Positions 1-7,710 of a stretch of DNA of 38,076 nt are shown piece by piece. The first letter of the stretch is position 1. Each line of letters begins with the position of its first letter. The notes below the pieces were generated by a model. The model searched no databases. It was given only the letters and a program-made list of their open reading frames with translations, and was not told the origin of the DNA. The stretch is from Luteolibacter sp. (lineage in GTDB: Bacteria; Verrucomicrobiota; Verrucomicrobiia; Verrucomicrobiales; Akkermansiaceae): the NCBI GenBank assembly GCA_021298895.1, contig JAJTHK010000107.1, positions 1 to 38,076 on the forward strand, written 5' to 3'. The position numbers and the translations under genes were made by a program.

Positions 1-382
1 AGCCTTTCATTCGATCAATTTGGTTATGAGTGAAAAACGGATATTCGGAAATTCCCAACTCGGTGCGCTTGCTTTCCATCACGTTCACCGAGTTGTGCAA
101 CATGGCACAGGTGAGCTCGGCGGCTTCTGGTGTGAGAAACACTTTCGCGCGTTGCTGATGTTCCATGCAAACCGGCAGGGTTCCGACGTGATCCAGGTGC
201 GAATGGGTCACAAAAATCGCGTCTGCCGTATCGTCTTCGATCAACTCGTAACGCGGCTTTGCGGTCACTCCCTCTTCTTTCGGATGCATCCCCGCATCGA
301 GAACCACTCTCACCCCATCGGCATCCAGCACATACGAATTTGCTCCTATCCCGACGTCTCTACAGATACTTTTGAAAATCAT
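1..382 (-). CDS. Metallo-beta-lactamase-fold hydrolase, probably beta-CASP RNA-processing type (3' end outside window)
   Basis: Seen: reading the minus strand from an ATG at 382 gives an open frame of about 127 codons that runs off the left edge, so it is missing from the ORF track. The protein starts MIFKSICRDVGIGANSYVLD and contains the zinc-binding motif THSHLDHVG (HxHxDH) after the typical first beta strands ending VVLDAG. Known: this layout is that of the metallo-beta-lactamase fold; the early GxGANSYVL segment and the following helix with many charged residues resemble the COG1236 family of beta-CASP exonuclease or cleavage-factor-like proteins. Inference: an RNA- or nucleic-acid-processing hydrolase; the beta-CASP part would lie outside the window, so a simple MBL hydrolase remains possible. 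A purine-rich AGAGGG lies about 13 bases before the ATG, one of the few SD-like sequences here. It is downstream of rlmN on the same strand but separated from it by repeats. Confidence 0.7.
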   Translation of the reverse strand, partial: MIFKSICRDVGIGANSYVLDADGVRVVLDAGMHPKEEGVTAKPRYELIEDDTADAIFVTHSHLDHVGTLPVCMEHQQRAKVFLTPEAAELTCAMLHNSVNVMESKRTELGISEYPFFTHNQIDRMKG

Positions 383-464
383 TACTGCGCGCACCCTCTG
401 CAATATGAGGGGGGCTGTCAATGCGCTGTGATGCGCGTTTGGGGTTCAAATTTTCACCGCACCC

Positions 465-578
465 CACTTCGCTAAAGCTACGAGGGGCAAGAAGCCGCAA
501 AGCATAGAGTGATATGCTGAATGGGAGGTTGATAATTATCCTCTTCCTTTGCGTCTTAGCGGCTTGGCGCGAGATCTC
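465..578. repeat. Composite intergenic repeat, copy A
   Basis: This stretch joins an imperfect dyad (CTTCGCTAAAGCTACGA, 467-483) to a degenerate inverted pair: GCCGCAAAGC near 493-502 and CTTTGCGTCTTAGCGGCTT near 547-565. The same two modules occur in the same order at 3002-3230. The right arm TCTTCCTTTGCGTCTT.GCGGCTT.GCGCGAGA matches copy B with only two differences. It lies between rlmN and the MBL gene and holds no convincing gene; ORF 360..662 runs through it. Confidence 0.7.
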
Positions 579-615
579 ATTGTGACGAAGCCGGTCGCAG
601 ACCGGCTCTCCGGTA

Positions 616-1713
616 TTATACGATCCCTTCAGCGGTTTCCTGTTTAAGTCTGAGTTGGCCACAAGCGGCGTCGATGTCGTGGCCTTTTTCGATGCGTAGG
701 GTGGCGGTGACTCCGGCTTGCTTTAGAACATCTTGGAACGCACGGCAGTGAGAGAGGGCGGGGCGTTCCCACTCAAGTCCTTCGACGGTGTTGTAGGGGA
801 TTAGGTTCACCTTGGCGGAAATGTTGCGGGCGTGGCGGGCGAGGATGGCGGCTTGTTCGAGGTCGTCGTTGACGCCTTTGATCAGAATATACTCCAGCGT
901 GAGCTTTTGTTTTTTGGTCGAGTTCCAATGCGCAAGCGAATCTAACAATTCTGCGACCGGATATTTTTTGTTTACCGGCATGATCTTATTGCGGACTTCA
1001 TCGGTTGCGCCATGGAAGGAGATGGCGAGTCGGATTTGCTGGGGATGATCGGCGAGCTTGCGGATTTGCGGAGCGAGGCCGGAAGTGGAAATGGTGAGAT
1101 GACGCGCGCCTAGGTGCAAGGTTTCGGGGCCTGTGATCAATGCGATTGCGGCCATGAGGTTGTTGAAATTCGCCATCGGCTCGCCCATGCCCATGAACAC
1201 GAGGTTGTCCACGCGCTCGCCAGAAATTTGTTCGGCGGCAAGGACTTGGCCGGCGATTTCTGAGGCGTCCAAGTTCCGGGTGTAGCCAGCTAGACCCGAT
1301 GCGCAGAACTTGCAGCCGTATGCGCAGCCGACCTGTGACGAAACGCAGAGGGTGCGTCGATCCGATTTCTCACCGTAGAGCGCGGGGTTGGCGGGGATGA
1401 GGACGGATTCGATGTAACGACCGTCGTGGAGTTTGAAAAGGAACTTGCGGGTGGTGTCTTCGCTGCCTTGGGTTTTCGCGTGGGTGAGGGCAGTGATGCG
1501 AAATGATGCGGCAAGTTTTTCTCGTAGCGCGGCCGAGAGGTTGGTCATCTGGTCAATTGAAGTGACCTTTTTTTTCCAGACCCAATCGAGGATTTGTTTG
1601 GCGCGGAATGCAGGCTCATGGTTGGCAGCGAGCCATTCCGAGAGTTCTTGCGGAGAAAGCCCCGGCAAGGCGGGTAGCGCGGGTTGTTTAGCAATCGATG
1701 AAACCTCAGACAT
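616..1713 (-). CDS. rlmN: 23S rRNA (adenine-2503-C2)-methyltransferase RlmN
   Basis: Radical-SAM enzyme that methylates C2 of A2503 in 23S rRNA (and, in the E. coli family member, A37 of some tRNAs). Seen: 365 residues, the usual family length. The iron-sulfur cluster motif CxxxCxxC is present as CAYGCKFC at residues 130-137, with the SAM-binding GMGEPMANF later. The two catalytic cysteines known from the family are visible: one in the C-terminal AACGQL segment (about residue 351), the other just before the cluster motif in the TLCVSSQVGC stretch. The ATG at 1713 starts 6 bases after the stop of the upstream secreted-peptidase gene, so the two are probably co-transcribed. No SD sequence. Identification is firm. 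Confidence 0.97.
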   Translation of the reverse strand: MSEVSSIAKQPALPALPGLSPQELSEWLAANHEPAFRAKQILDWVWKKKVTSIDQMTNLSAALREKLAASFRITALTHAKTQGSEDTTRKFLFKLHDGRYIESVLIPANPALYGEKSDRRTLCVSSQVGCAYGCKFCASGLAGYTRNLDASEIAGQVLAAEQISGERVDNLVFMGMGEPMANFNNLMAAIALITGPETLHLGARHLTISTSGLAPQIRKLADHPQQIRLAISFHGATDEVRNKIMPVNKKYPVAELLDSLAHWNSTKKQKLTLEYILIKGVNDDLEQAAILARHARNISAKVNLIPYNTVEGLEWERPALSHCRAFQDVLKQAGVTATLRIEKGHDIDAACGQLRLKQETAEGIV

Positions 1714-1719
1714 TGAAAT

Positions 1720-2898
1720 CTATTCCGTGAAAGTGAATTTAACGCCTTTGCTCGTGTAGGCCTTGGTGATGTCTTTTTCCAGTTCCAACCAAGTTTGTCC
1801 GTCTAACAGAACTTCTAAAGCCGCTTCGCCTTGTTTGCCTTCACGGAGAGCTTTGAGGAATTTTTTAATTCTTACCCCGTCTTTCTCTCTATCCATGTGA
1901 AAGAAATAGTTCGTGATCAACATGCCGCAGCCGTAATTGACCTGAGCGTTTCCAGTGAAGCTGGTGTATGACTGAAGCATGAAATTTTTCAGCGGGCCGA
2001 GTTTGATTTTCTCACCCAAACCCCGCCCGCCCGTGCCGTCTTTGCCGTATGCGGTGGCGTATTCGACAATAGATTTCGCGTTGCCTCTGACGTTGAACAT
2101 TCCACTGCTGAAATACGGCGTGACAGCCACATATTCCGCAAGGCCTTCGGTGAACCATCCCATCGAACCCTCCGCATAGTAAGGATGTGGAGTCAGTTGA
2201 TGCACCAATTCATGTGGCAGGGTTTTAGAAGATTTTTCCCTATCCATCACATAACCGGTTCCTGCCTTTTTCACTCCCAAGCTCGTGAGCGGAACCATGA
2301 CGATATTTTTTCCGCCGATGTAAACACCCGCACTGCCAGGAGGCCCTCCAGCGGAGTGATAATCATTGGCATTTTCAAAAAGAAATATCTCATATTTTCC
2401 ATCCTTCTTGGCTCCGCCATTCACAGAGAGAGGTAATTCTCTAACAAATTGATGCGTGGTCTCGAATAAAACGGCGAAACCTTTCACCACGGATGCCCCG
2501 AGCCGCACATCGCAGTTGTAGCGATAGTTTGCTGATTCGTACACAAACTGTTTGGTATCCTTGTCCTCCTTGGCCGTAGCGATCTCAGGGTCACCCTTGA
2601 ATTTTACCTGCTCCGGCCATGGGTCTTCGAAATTGAGTTTGTTGTCCTCTGCGGGCGCACCTTTGGCTGGTTCTTGGCTGTAGTTTTGAATCCACAACTG
2701 ATCGTCTTTGGAAAGCTTAGCGATAGGAAACGGGGACTCTTTGCCATTCGGCAGCTGCAAAATCGCATTGCCATTTTCGACACGAAGCAACATGGCTTTG
2801 GTATTCCGACCTTGGTCGTCCGTCCAAATACGCTCGATCTGACGACCCATGCTCAGCACGGAACCTGCTAATAAAATGATGATGATGGAAAATTTCAT
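1720..2898 (-). CDS. Secreted SHD1-domain protein with HExxH zinc-peptidase-like motif
   Basis: Seen: 392 residues. A hydrophobic N-terminus (MKFSIIIILLAGSVLS) is a likely signal peptide. Residues about 19-72 resemble the SHD1 (SLA1 homology 1) domain that is frequent in secreted proteins of Planctomycetes and Verrucomicrobia (REWTD-like start, then a strand-rich segment ending KLSKDDQLWI). Further on, HELVH at 229-233 followed by EGLAEY at 251-256 has the spacing of a gluzincin-type zinc site (HExxH plus a downstream Glu). Inference: an exported metallopeptidase-like protein; substrate unknown. Its stop codon is 6 bases from the rlmN start, which suggests an operon without an obvious functional link. 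The whole pair lies between two copies of a composite repeat. Confidence 0.8.
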   Translation of the reverse strand: MKFSIIIILLAGSVLSMGRQIERIWTDDQGRNTKAMLLRVENGNAILQLPNGKESPFPIAKLSKDDQLWIQNYSQEPAKGAPAEDNKLNFEDPWPEQVKFKGDPEIATAKEDKDTKQFVYESANYRYNCDVRLGASVVKGFAVLFETTHQFVRELPLSVNGGAKKDGKYEIFLFENANDYHSAGGPPGSAGVYIGGKNIVMVPLTSLGVKKAGTGYVMDREKSSKTLPHELVHQLTPHPYYAEGSMGWFTEGLAEYVAVTPYFSSGMFNVRGNAKSIVEYATAYGKDGTGGRGLGEKIKLGPLKNFMLQSYTSFTGNAQVNYGCGMLITNYFFHMDREKDGVRIKKFLKALREGKQGEAALEVLLDGQTWLELEKDITKAYTSKGVKFTFTE

Positions 2899-3001
2899 GT
2901 CGTGTTCGGGAAATCTGCCACCAAAGATTTCATAAGTCGAACCCTGAATCTCGCTTGCGAATCACTGAGGTTGATATGGGTTTAACCACGAATTTTTCGA
3001 A

Positions 3002-3031
3002 TCCGACTTCGCTAAAGCTACGACGGACAAG
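3002..3031. repeat. REP-like imperfect palindrome (copy B, first module)
   Basis: TCCGACTTCGCTAAAGCTACGACGGA forms an imperfect dyad (TCCG...CGGA ends, GC/GC-rich inner arms). Its core CTTCGCTAAAGCTACGA is identical to 467-483, and a degenerate relative sits inside the folded repeat at 10507-10535. No coding role is seen. Confidence 0.7.
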
Positions 3032-3077
3032 TTTCACGAAATAGGGAGACGGTGAGTTGGGCGCTGACTGTAAAGAG

Positions 3078-3230
3078 GTCTCGCGCAAAGCCGCAAAGAC
3101 GCAAAGCAGAAGTAATGGCTATCGGCTCAGGTAGACCCAAATCTTCAGGATACGCAGTTTTTCCGAAAGGATCCGATGATTCAACCTTTCATGATCTCTT
3201 CCTTTGCGTCTTTGCGGCTTTGCGCGAGAC
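3078..3230. repeat. Long inverted repeat with perfect 29-bp arms (copy B, second module)
   Basis: The left arm (3078-3106) GTCTCGCGCAAAGCCGCAAA... and right arm (3202-3230) are exact reverse complements over 29 bases, separated by 95 bases. Each arm is itself built from a short GCAAAG-type unit. The ORF 3052..3291 is only a read-through of this element. The stretch 2899-3315 otherwise contains only copy B's dyad and the rplI terminator. The element could fold into a long stem or be a non-autonomous mobile repeat; neither is proven. Confidence 0.8.
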
Positions 3231-3256
3231 GAAATCTACCTTTTCTCCCACAAAAG

Positions 3257-3289
3257 AAAAAACCGGTCCCGAAAACGGAACCGGCTTTT
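3257..3289 (-). terminator. Rho-independent terminator of rplI
   Basis: On the minus strand AAGCCGGTTCC, a short loop GTTTTCG and GGACCGGTTTTTT form a GC-rich hairpin followed by a run of T, about 27 bases after the rplI stop codon. Confidence 0.85.
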
Positions 3290-3315
3290 GAAATTTCTAT
3301 CTAGAAAACCTAATT

Positions 3316-3786
3316 TCAGTCTTCGTCTTTCACATCGCCAGCATCAACGGTGATGGTGAGCTGAGCGGTGACTTGGGCGTTGAGCTTGATATCAACCACG
3401 GTCTTGCCGGATTTTTTGATCGGCTTGTCGAGTTGGATCGCGTGGCGATCGACGGTGATGCCTGCTGCTTCCAGCTCCTTGTGGATGTCCATGTTGGTGA
3501 CCGATCCGAATGCCTTGCCACCTTGACCGGTGGAGAGGGTGAAGGATGGCTTGAGCTTGGCAATCTTGGTGGCGACTTCTTGAGCAACAACGAGTTCTTC
3601 AGCCTCACGCTTCGCGCGATTGGTTTTGAGAGCCTCGACGTGGCGAAGGTTTGCTTTGGTTGCCTCGTAGGCTTTGCCTTGTGGAACAAGGTAGTTGCGG
3701 GCGTAGCCAGCGCGGACTTTAACGACATCGGCTTCGGAGCCGAGGCCGGCGATTTTTTCTTTGAGGATGACTTGTGCGGTGGCCAT
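3316..3786 (-). CDS. rplI: 50S ribosomal protein L9 (bL9)
   Basis: Structural protein of the large ribosomal subunit. Seen: 156 residues starting MATAQVILKEKIAGLGS, with the conserved N-domain segment VKVRAGYARNYLVPQGKA, then the long charged connecting helix and the C-terminal domain containing GKAFGSVT and ITVDRHAI. Length is that of bL9. The ORF track extends the frame to 4146, but the upstream 120 codons do not belong to L9; the ATG at 3786 gives the family's normal N-terminus. There is no SD; a possible promoter lies at 3821-3849. Here L9 stands alone, without rpsF/rpsR, and has its own terminator. Confidence 0.97.
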   Translation of the reverse strand: MATAQVILKEKIAGLGSEADVVKVRAGYARNYLVPQGKAYEATKANLRHVEALKTNRAKREAEELVVAQEVATKIAKLKPSFTLSTGQGGKAFGSVTNMDIHKELEAAGITVDRHAIQLDKPIKKSGKTVVDIKLNAQVTAQLTITVDAGDVKDED

Positions 3787-3820
3787 AATTTGAAAGTGTT
3801 TGGTTGAGAAACGGGCGGCG

Positions 3821-3849
3821 GATTTAGGCTTGGCGGAGGGATGCGTCAA
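3821..3849 (-). promoter_or_regulatory. Possible sigma-70-type promoter for rplI
   Basis: On the minus strand TTGACG (3849-3844) and TAAATC (3826-3821) are separated by 17 bases, about 35 bases before the rplI ATG. The -35 match is good and the -10 match is weak, so this is a suggestion only. Confidence 0.35.
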
Positions 3850-3914
3850 GGAGAATCTTTGGAAAGGGGGTGAACAGCCTTGCCTTGAGGGCTTTGGCAT
3901 GTATTTTCCACTTA

Positions 3915-4283
3915 GTGCGAGTCCTTTCCTCCATCCTATTTGCCCTGATGGCCCTAGTCCTGCCGATGGCTGGGGTGCAGCGGTATGTATGCACGGTGGA
4001 TATGGAGTTTTCGGGAAAGGTGACCGAATGCCCCAATCAATGCGGTGACTGCTGCAAGGGAGAGGGCGTGCCCGAGTGCATGGTGGAAGCGGATTTGATT
4101 CCCGATGCGGAGCTGCCAAATCTCGGCCAGATGCACATCTTGCCACCTGATGGTGCCATCTTCGTTCGCATCAGCGCGGAGAATCTCAGACAAATCGATG
4201 CCTGCTCGACCCGTCTCGAGGATCATCGTGACCCACCGGATCCTTTGGATTGGTATGTGAAGCAGCAACGATTGCTGATTTGA
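3915..4283 (+). CDS. Small secreted Cys-rich protein, unrecognised
   Basis: Not recognised as a named family. Seen: from a GTG at 3915 the protein (122 residues) begins MRVLSSILFALMALVLPMAG, a clean signal peptide or membrane anchor; the track uses an earlier GTG at 3870, which adds 15 less plausible residues. The mature part has a cysteine cluster, CPNQCGDCCKGEGVPEC, preceded by another Cys, suggesting metal binding or disulfides, followed by an acidic, Pro-rich C-terminus. It is divergent from rplI and 98 bases upstream of the HlyD gene, so it may belong to the export cluster. The lipoprotein at the other end of that cluster also has a Cys cluster (CETPWDACCDS). Confidence 0.7.
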   Translation: MRVLSSILFALMALVLPMAGVQRYVCTVDMEFSGKVTECPNQCGDCCKGEGVPECMVEADLIPDAELPNLGQMHILPPDGAIFVRISAENLRQIDACSTRLEDHRDPPDPLDWYVKQQRLLI

Positions 4284-4381
4284 AAATCGGGAAATCCTGA
4301 TGGTGCCGGGCGATTTGATGAAATCGCGGCACGTTTTTCTCCGTTGGGTTTCTGACCCGTCATTTTCAATTTTTTCCAATT

Positions 4382-5779
4382 ATGCCAATCAACCGCCTCA
4401 ATCCCGGGCAACTTCTCACCACCGCCAATCTTTCCCCAAGCACCCGCAGGCGCATGGCGGTCTGGATTTTGCCGCTCGGTCTCTTGCTAGGGTTCTTGCT
4501 GATCTTCGCCCTGCTGTTTCGTGACCGCTTGGTCCCCGCGAAAAAGGTCGATGTCTTTTCTGCCGTCGGCATCGAGGAAAACATCAAAGCCTCGACATCT
4601 AAGAAATCCGCAAACGTCGTCGGAAAATTGATGTTTCAAGCCTCAGGTTGGATCGAGCCGGATCCGCTGGCTATCAAAGCGACCGCGCTGACCGATGGCA
4701 TCGTCGATACCGTTCATGTTCTCGAAGGTGAGTTGGTGAAAAAAGGTGATCTGTTAGCGACCTTGGTTCGGATCGATTCCAAACTCGAGCGCGATGCGAT
4801 GGCAGCGAAGCTCGTGGAGATGAAAGCGTCGTTCGATGCGCATTGCGTGAAGACCCAACTGGCGTTGCAGCGGATGGAAGTGGAAAAGGCAGGACTGTCG
4901 ATTGCGGAAGCGGATGCCGAAGAGGCGAATGATAAACTTCGTCGCTATGAACGTCTAACCAAAGGCACCATTTCAGAAGACGACATGTTAGCAACGCGGC
5001 TCAATCAAAAACGCCGACACGCCGAAGTCGATGCCGCGAAGGCACGGATCACGGGGATCACTCAAGAGCTCAATCAGATCGCTTTCGAAATTCTGGCGAT
5101 CCAATCCCAGATCAAGGAAGCGGAGATTTCTCTACAAAAAGCCGAGCTCGCACATGCGCGGACGGAAATCAAAGCGCCAGTGGATGGTCGTGTGCTCGCG
5201 TTGAAAGCAGCACCGGGTCAGAAAAAAATGTTAGGCATGGATGATATGGATAGCTCGACCATTGCGATTTTATACGAGCCGGCCCACCTGCAAGTGCGCG
5301 TCGATGTTCCGCTAGCGGACGCAGCGGGTCTCAGCGTTGGCCAACGCGCGAAGATTCGTTCCAATCTTCTTCCTGATCAGGTCTTCGAAGGCGAAGTCAC
5401 AAGAATCGAAGGTGCGGCGGATTTGCAACGCAACACCCTGCAAGCGAAAGTCCGCATCGAAAACCCTGACGACAAACTCCGTCCGGAGATGCTGAGTCGG
5501 GTCGAGTTTTTTGAAACCACCATTGCTACTACAAATGCCGTAGTTGAATCGACGGGTATCGCGGTGTATGTTCCCAAAGAAGCGATCCAAGACAATCACG
5601 TTTGGATCTGCGATCCTGATACCAAGCGTGCCGAGCGACGTGCCGTGAATCCCGGTGTGAACAAAGACAGCATGGTTTTGGTCAGCCCTGAAGTCCGACC
5701 CGGCGAATGGGTGGTCACCAAACCCCTCGATCTCAAAATCGGCCAACGCCTCAACCCTATTTTCAAAGAACGTTTATGA
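4382..5779 (+). CDS. HlyD/MacA-type periplasmic adaptor subunit
   Basis: Membrane fusion protein that joins an inner-membrane ABC transporter to an outer-membrane partner or the periplasm. Seen: 465 residues; a positively charged N-terminus and one membrane helix at about 26-46 (VWILPLGLLLGFLLIFALLF). Then come a biotinyl/lipoyl-like half (GIVDTVHVLEGELVKKGDLL), a long alpha-hairpin coiled coil, the second lipoyl half (IKAPVDGRVLALKAAPGQ), a beta-barrel domain and a membrane-proximal domain. Its stop overlaps the ATG of the ABC ATPase (ATGA), so the two are translationally coupled. No outer-membrane TolC-like gene is in the window. The substrate cannot be read from the sequence. Confidence 0.92.
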   Translation: MPINRLNPGQLLTTANLSPSTRRRMAVWILPLGLLLGFLLIFALLFRDRLVPAKKVDVFSAVGIEENIKASTSKKSANVVGKLMFQASGWIEPDPLAIKATALTDGIVDTVHVLEGELVKKGDLLATLVRIDSKLERDAMAAKLVEMKASFDAHCVKTQLALQRMEVEKAGLSIAEADAEEANDKLRRYERLTKGTISEDDMLATRLNQKRRHAEVDAAKARITGITQELNQIAFEILAIQSQIKEAEISLQKAELAHARTEIKAPVDGRVLALKAAPGQKKMLGMDDMDSSTIAILYEPAHLQVRVDVPLADAAGLSVGQRAKIRSNLLPDQVFEGEVTRIEGAADLQRNTLQAKVRIENPDDKLRPEMLSRVEFFETTIATTNAVVESTGIAVYVPKEAIQDNHVWICDPDTKRAERRAVNPGVNKDSMVLVSPEVRPGEWVVTKPLDLKIGQRLNPIFKERL

Positions 5780-6456
5780 TCACCTGCAAATCCATTTCCA
5801 AATCCTATACCAAAGGCACGAACATCGTGACGCCTCTGGAAAATCTCGACCTTGAGGTGGGTCGTGGGGAGTTCCTCGCGCTGATGGGACCATCGGGTTC
5901 CGGGAAAACCACACTGCTCAATTTGATTTCAGGCATCGATTCGCCAAGCTCAGGCAGCCTTATCATCGATGGCGAAAACATCGCGTCATTCAGTCGAAAA
6001 CAACTCACGGCATGGCGCGCACGCAAGGTCGGTTACATCTTTCAGCTTTATCATCTGATTCCCGTTCTAACCGCTTTCGAAAACGTCGAACTGCCATTGT
6101 TGATCACCTCGATGAGCAAGGCGGAGCGGAGACAGAAAGCCGAAGAGGCGTTGGAGATCGTGGGCTTGCAGGATCGGTCCCACCATACGCCGAGCGAGTT
6201 GTCGGGAGGACAGGAACAACGGGTAGCGATCGCACGGGCTTTGGTGGCCGATCCGGCGTTGTTGGTGGCGGACGAACCGACGGGGGATTTGGACCGCGAA
6301 TCCGCGACGATGATTTTGGAGCTGCTGCAAAAACTTTCACGAGAACGCGGGAAAACCATCGTCATGGTGACTCACGATGCTCGCGCGGCTGCGGCGGCGG
6401 ATAGAACCTTGCATTTGGAAAAAGGAAAATTGTTAGAAAACGAACCTCACTTATGA
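5776..6456 (+). CDS. ABC transporter ATP-binding protein, MacB/LolD type
   Basis: ATPase that powers the FtsX-type permeases next to it. Seen: from ATG 5776 (226 residues) the protein carries Walker A GPSGSGKTT at about 38-46, a Q-loop region (VGYIFQLYHLIP), signature LSGGQEQRVAIARAL, Walker B LLVADEPTGDLD and H-loop VTHD. This is the MacB/LolD/FtsE subfamily pattern; the signature has E where QQQ or QKQ is usual. The earlier start on the track (5707) lies within the HlyD gene and is rejected. It overlaps the previous stop by 4 bases and the next start (6453) by 4 bases. Confidence 0.95.
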   Translation: MITCKSISKSYTKGTNIVTPLENLDLEVGRGEFLALMGPSGSGKTTLLNLISGIDSPSSGSLIIDGENIASFSRKQLTAWRARKVGYIFQLYHLIPVLTAFENVELPLLITSMSKAERRQKAEEALEIVGLQDRSHHTPSELSGGQEQRVAIARALVADPALLVADEPTGDLDRESATMILELLQKLSRERGKTIVMVTHDARAAAAADRTLHLEKGKLLENEPHL

Positions 6457-7592
6457 CCGCCCTCTTTCAACTTGCTGCGAAACAACTCCTGCGCCACCGC
6501 TTACGGACGGCGCTGACGGTTTGTGGCGTGGCTTCCGGAATGTTTCTTTTTACCTCAGTGGAAACGCTTCAGGATTCGCTGGCATCAGCCACCGAGGAAA
6601 CCGCTGCGGACACAACCTTGGTGGTGTATCGAGAAAATCGTTTCTGCCCGATGGCGAGCCAGTTGCCAGAGCATTATCAGGATGAGATTCGCAAAATGGA
6701 CGGCGTGAAAGAAGTCATCCCCATCAAGATCACCGTGAACAACTGTGGCGCGAGCTTGGATGTGATCACGTTCCGCGGCGTGCCGGAAGGGATGCTGCGC
6801 AAGTTTGCGCCAGAGATCGAGATCATCGAAGGCGATCACGGCGAATGGCTCAAACGCGGTGACGGCGCGTTGTTAGGAGAACAATTTGCGAAACGACGCG
6901 GACTCAAGCCCGGAGATAAATTCGATGCGGTGGGCGTTACGGTGCACGTGGCGGGAATCATTCGGTCGCCTTTCCCGCAGGACAACAACGTCGCCTATGT
7001 GAAGTTGGAATTCCTGCAACAAGCCTCAAAAATGGGCTTGGGCATCGTCACGCAGTTCAATGTGCGGGTGGATAAATCCTCACAGTTGAAACCCGTGGCG
7101 GAAATGATCGATGCCCGTTTCAAATCCGATCAAATGCCCACCAACACCCGACCGGAAAAAGCCTTTTTCGCGGAAGCGGCGGGACAGCTCATCGAGCTGA
7201 TCGGCTTCACCCGTTGGCTCGGGATCGCGGCGGTGGTGGCGGTGGTGCTGTTGGTCGCAAATGCGATTTCCCTCATGGTGCGGAGCAGGGTGAAAGAAAA
7301 CGCCGTGCTGCGGACACTGGGATATCAGAGCCGCGCCATCATGTTCCTGGTGCTCAGCGAAGGCGGCTTGTTAGGTTTGATGGGCGGCCTCTGCGGAGCA
7401 GGCCTCGCCTGGGCATTTCTGCGTTGGCAAAGTTTCACCATGGGCAGCGAAGGTCAAACCCTCGCGATCCTACCTCAAATTTCCACCGTCCTCTTCGCAA
7501 TCACCGCGGCGTTATTGTTAGGAATCATCGCCTCGATCCATCCCGCATGGATCGCCATCCGCCAACCTATCGTGAAATCCCTAAGGTCATGA
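6453..7592 (+). CDS. FtsX/MacB-type ABC permease 1
   Basis: Seen: 379 residues; N-terminal membrane helix after LLRHRLRTALTVCGVASGMF, a large periplasmic domain of about 200 residues (MacB-PCD type, including CPMASQLPEHY and NNCGASLD, so at least two cysteines), then three C-terminal helices beginning [16 protein letters not shown] and a final KSLRS. This is the four-helix FtsX arrangement. It overlaps the ATPase gene by 4 bases. Known: such permeases act by mechanotransmission, moving periplasmic or membrane-bound substrates rather than transporting through a channel. Substrate unknown. Confidence 0.92.
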   Translation: MTALFQLAAKQLLRHRLRTALTVCGVASGMFLFTSVETLQDSLASATEETAADTTLVVYRENRFCPMASQLPEHYQDEIRKMDGVKEVIPIKITVNNCGASLDVITFRGVPEGMLRKFAPEIEIIEGDHGEWLKRGDGALLGEQFAKRRGLKPGDKFDAVGVTVHVAGIIRSPFPQDNNVAYVKLEFLQQASKMGLGIVTQFNVRVDKSSQLKPVAEMIDARFKSDQMPTNTRPEKAFFAEAAGQLIELIGFTRWLGIAAVVAVVLLVANAISLMVRSRVKENAVLRTLGYQSRAIMFLVLSEGGLLGLMGGLCGAGLAWAFLRWQSFTMGSEGQTLAILPQISTVLFAITAALLLGIIASIHPAWIAIRQPIVKSLRS

Positions 7593-7645
7593 AGATTGAA
7601 GCGATAAATCGCTGTTCCTGGTTCTTGGTTCCTAGTTCTTGGTTG

Positions 7646-7672
7646 AGCTATGTGCTCCGCAATCTCTCTTCA
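7646..7672 (+). pseudogene. Possible remnant of a permease 5' end
   Basis: Translation of this short stretch gives LSYVLRNLSS, close to LSYALRNLFR at the start of the permease beginning at 7711. The DNA differs at several synonymous sites. It may be a relic of an older duplicate start or chance; the surrounding bases are low-complexity (repeated GGTTCTTGG / GGTTCCTAG). Confidence 0.25.
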
Positions 7673-7673
7673 T

Positions 7674-7701
7674 TAAGATTTAGAATTTAAGATTTAGAAT
7701 T
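7674..7701. repeat. Perfect 2 x 14-bp tandem repeat
   Basis: TAAGATTTAGAATT occurs twice head to tail, ending 9 bases before the ATG at 7711. A similar AT-rich text (AAATCTGAAATCTAAAATTC) lies between gmk and opgG near 22245. It fills the only gap inside the export operon. Confidence 0.85.
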
Positions 7702-7710
7702 TTCTCCCAC

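Noticed and set aside
20-475. Plus-strand ORF of 151 residues
   Set aside because: It is the shadow of the minus-strand metallo-beta-lactamase gene, whose THSHLDHVG motif and clean start at 382 are far more convincing.
360-662. Minus-strand ORF of 100 residues
   Set aside because: It runs through a palindromic repeat and the ends of two real genes; no family features.
3052-3291. Plus-strand ORF of 79 residues
   Set aside because: Its sequence is made by the two arms of the inverted repeat and the rplI terminator.
3787-4146. N-terminal extension of rplI in the ORF track
   Set aside because: bL9 normally starts at the ATG at 3786; the added part overlaps the divergent gene and has no L9 homology.
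7214-7690. Plus-strand ORF of 158 residues inside permease 1
   Set aside because: Out-of-frame shadow; only its last residues (LSYVLRNLSS) are of interest and are reported separately.
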